In this document: positions 6,978 through 8,288 of the stretch, piece after piece
Position numbering within the stretch: position 1 is the first letter of the stretch
How the letters are laid out: every line of letters starts with the position of its first letter
DNA from: a bacterium
GTDB taxonomy: Bacteria > UBA9089 > JAHJRX01
DNA: 8,288 nucleotides
Assembly: GCA_030017825.1 (NCBI GenBank)
Contig: JASEGW010000063.1
Span: forward strand, 1 to 8,288
Direction: 5' to 3'
Notes under the pieces: generated by a model
Seen by the model: only the letters and a program-made list of their open reading frames with translations
The model's database searches: none
What the model was told of the DNA's origin: nothing
Position numbers and translations under genes: made by a program

Positions 6978-7003
6978 TTAATCTAAAATTTTAATCTAAA
7001 ATT
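6978..7003. repeat. Perfect 13-base tandem duplication
   Basis: TTAATCTAAAATT occurs twice without a gap (6978-6990 and 6991-7003) in the non-coding stretch between the YjfB-like promoter and the methyltransferase stop codon. It is probably a replication-slippage product. The same gap holds an 8-bp inverted repeat (AAGTAATT at 6894-6901, AATTACTT at 6939-6946) and no clear terminator. Confidence 0.7.
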
Positions 7004-7025
7004 GTCAGGAGATTTAAATTCTTAA

Positions 7026-7689
7026 TTATACATCTTTTAATATTACATCTTGTGCTTTTTCACTTAACTCTTGAATTATCTTTATATTTTCCTGGTTTAA
7101 AAACAAATTCGGATTTAGGTTTTTTGCCTCCTTAATCCATTTTATTCCAAATTCAAAATTATTCATTTTAAAAAAATAAATTCCCATATTAAAAAAAGCT
7201 CTTTCATTAGATATTTCAGTATTATTATCTTTCTTATTTGTTGCTATTAACCATATTTCTGGAGGAATATTTTCATGTTCCTTGTAAAAACACTTTATAA
7301 TATTTATACCTTCATTGTCCGCCAAGCATTTCAAAGATTCTATATCATTAAACTTATAAGCATGTTTTGGACCTATGTTATCTTCTACAGGAACGATAAT
7401 AAAAAACAATCCTCCATTTCGAAGAATTCTTCCAAATTCTCTTAGAACTGTCCTTGGAGCATAAGAATGCTCGAGTGTATGGCGGCAGAATATAACTTCA
7501 AAAGATTCTTTTTTATATAGATTCAATTATCCAAGGAGTCTCAGAAATATCTTTCGCCTCTCCAACCCCTGCCCCAATATTCTGATGCCAATAATAAGTC
7601 TTTCTATCCTTATAAACTCTTTTATTATCTTTAACTACAGCAATCTTATCTATTTTAACTACATCTTTTAGATATTTATCTATGCTCAC
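7026..7689 (-). pseudogene. Frameshifted methyltransferase-like gene with TPR tail
   Basis: Two frames form one gene. The first runs from a GTG at 7689, preceded by AAAGGA at 7 bases, for 58 residues (MSIDKYLKDVVKIDKI to TPWIIESI) and stops at TAA 7515-7513. The second continues with KKESFEVIFCRHTLEHS to the stop at 7026. Removing one TA from TATATA (7514-7519) joins them as WIIESIKKESFEVIF, giving about 220 residues. The second part has late motifs of class I SAM-dependent methyltransferases (FEVIFCRHTLEH, then LREFGRILRNGGLFFIIVP), then a TPR unit (AFFNMGIYFFKM to AKNLNP). A normal glycine-rich SAM loop is not evident at the expected distance upstream; GAGVG at residues 39-43 is only about 20 residues before FEVIF. 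The substrate is unknown; a surface glycan is possible from context. A two-base assembly error is a real alternative to decay. Confidence 0.72.
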
Positions 7690-7703
7690 TAAACTTTCCT
7701 TTC
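7690..7703 (-). promoter_or_regulatory. Ribosome binding site of the methyltransferase-like gene
   Basis: GAAAGGA on the minus strand followed by 7 bases and the GTG at 7689-7687. It supports translation starting here, in the frame that ends early, rather than at the TTG at 7526 which has an in-frame TAA directly before it and no Shine-Dalgarno sequence. Confidence 0.6.
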
Positions 7704-7745
7704 ATATAAATAAACTAATTTATTCATCAAACTTAAACACTTATT

Positions 7746-8231
7746 TTATATCTTTTCTATTATATCGCCAACTATCTTATCATCTAAATCCCTTAAAACT
7801 TCAATATTTTCAGTATTTGACAACAGTTGTGGATTTAATTCTTGTGCTTTTTTAATATGTTTAATGGCGTTATCTGCTTCTGATATCTTGGCATAATTAA
7901 TCCCCATATAAAAAAATGCCTTCTCGTTAGGAATCTCAGCAATGCTTTGCTGATAATATCTTATGGCATCTTTATAAGCGTTTCTTGCGCTAAATATTGA
8001 AGCAATGTTGTTAAAAGCTAAAGCTTTTCCTACCTCTTTTGATATATTATTCCATTCAATAGTCGGAAAAAGTTCCTTCAAGGTAAATATTTTTAACATC
8101 CTTCGCAAAACTTCTGCATCATCATAAAGAGCTTGAATTTTATATTTTTCGCCCCAAGAAGTACTACCTTCATGCATTCGCCACATATAAACTGGAACAT
8201 CAATAGACCCTCTGCAAAATAAACATAATTC
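7746..8231 (-). pseudogene. Glycosyltransferase family 2-like C-terminal fragment with TPR tail
   Basis: The frame is open from just after a TGA (8234-8232) to the stop at 7746. The first ATG (8186) would give 146 residues but has no Shine-Dalgarno sequence and starts inside a motif: IDVPVYMWRMHEGSTSW resembles the end of a family 2 glycosyltransferase domain (YxWRxHxGS). The remainder has two TPR-like units (about 67-90 and 90-122 from that ATG, including AFFYMGINYAKI and AQELNP) and a tail related to that of the methyltransferase-like gene 56 bases downstream. All three frames are interrupted in 8200-8288. Adding one base at GGG (8208-8210) extends the reading upstream as FFENYVYFAEGSIDVPVY, which reads more like protein than the present frame. 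I infer a decayed or mis-assembled glycosyltransferase gene; a short intact TPR gene starting at 8186 cannot be excluded. Confidence 0.55.
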
Positions 8232-8288
8232 TCAAAAAATAGAATATTTTCCTAAAAGGAACTAAAAGAAACTCAAACATTCAAGATT

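Noticed and set aside
7026..7526. An independent 166-residue methyltransferase gene starting at the TTG at 7526
   Set aside because: The TTG has no Shine-Dalgarno sequence and would start within the methyltransferase domain. The preceding frame with its own ribosome binding site joins it through a single two-base change.
8200..8280. A 26-codon hydrophobic frame (MFEFLLVPFRKIFYF onwards)
   Set aside because: Better explained as part of the frame-broken glycosyltransferase-like gene; no ribosome binding site is visible before its ATG.

Overview
This is an AT-rich window (roughly 30% GC by eye) in which every gene I can support is on the minus strand, so transcription runs from high to low coordinates. 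The host is probably a bacterium with an outer membrane. The FecR-domain protein has a signal peptide and a C-terminal region that looks like an outer-membrane beta-barrel ending in phenylalanine. Low GC, the CHASE2-cyclase/FecR pair and a LIM/DA1-type peptidase suggest an environmental or candidate-phylum lineage, but I cannot assign the phylum from sequence alone.

Layout in the direction of transcription. About 8288-7026 is a worn stretch with the C-terminal part of a glycosyltransferase-like protein carrying a TPR tail, then a frameshifted methyltransferase-like gene whose TPR tail is related to the first. Next comes a 55-residue YjfB-like gene (6823-6656) with its own clear promoter, a strong ribosome binding site and an intrinsic terminator. 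After it lies a 390-residue protein (6559-5387) made of four tandem double-zinc-knuckle (LIM-like) units plus a C-terminal DA1-type HExxH metallopeptidase domain. A small DUF523/TudS-type protein follows (5192-4755). Last are a secreted FecR-domain/beta-barrel protein (4443-2254) and a CHASE2-class III adenylate cyclase (2098-188), separated by a hairpin. The end of the window (1-80) holds degenerate short-period repeats.

The FecR/barrel protein and the CHASE2 cyclase form the most interesting functional unit. One puts a FecR domain in the envelope. The other has a large extracytoplasmic sensor domain joined through three membrane helices to a cyclase with intact metal-binding and transition-state residues. 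Together they suggest an envelope-to-cyclic-nucleotide signalling pair, which is an inference from adjacency and domain content. The glycosyltransferase and methyltransferase remnants next to a YjfB-like gene could belong to a surface or flagellar glycan-modification locus, but that is weaker. No tRNA, rRNA, CRISPR array or transposase was found.
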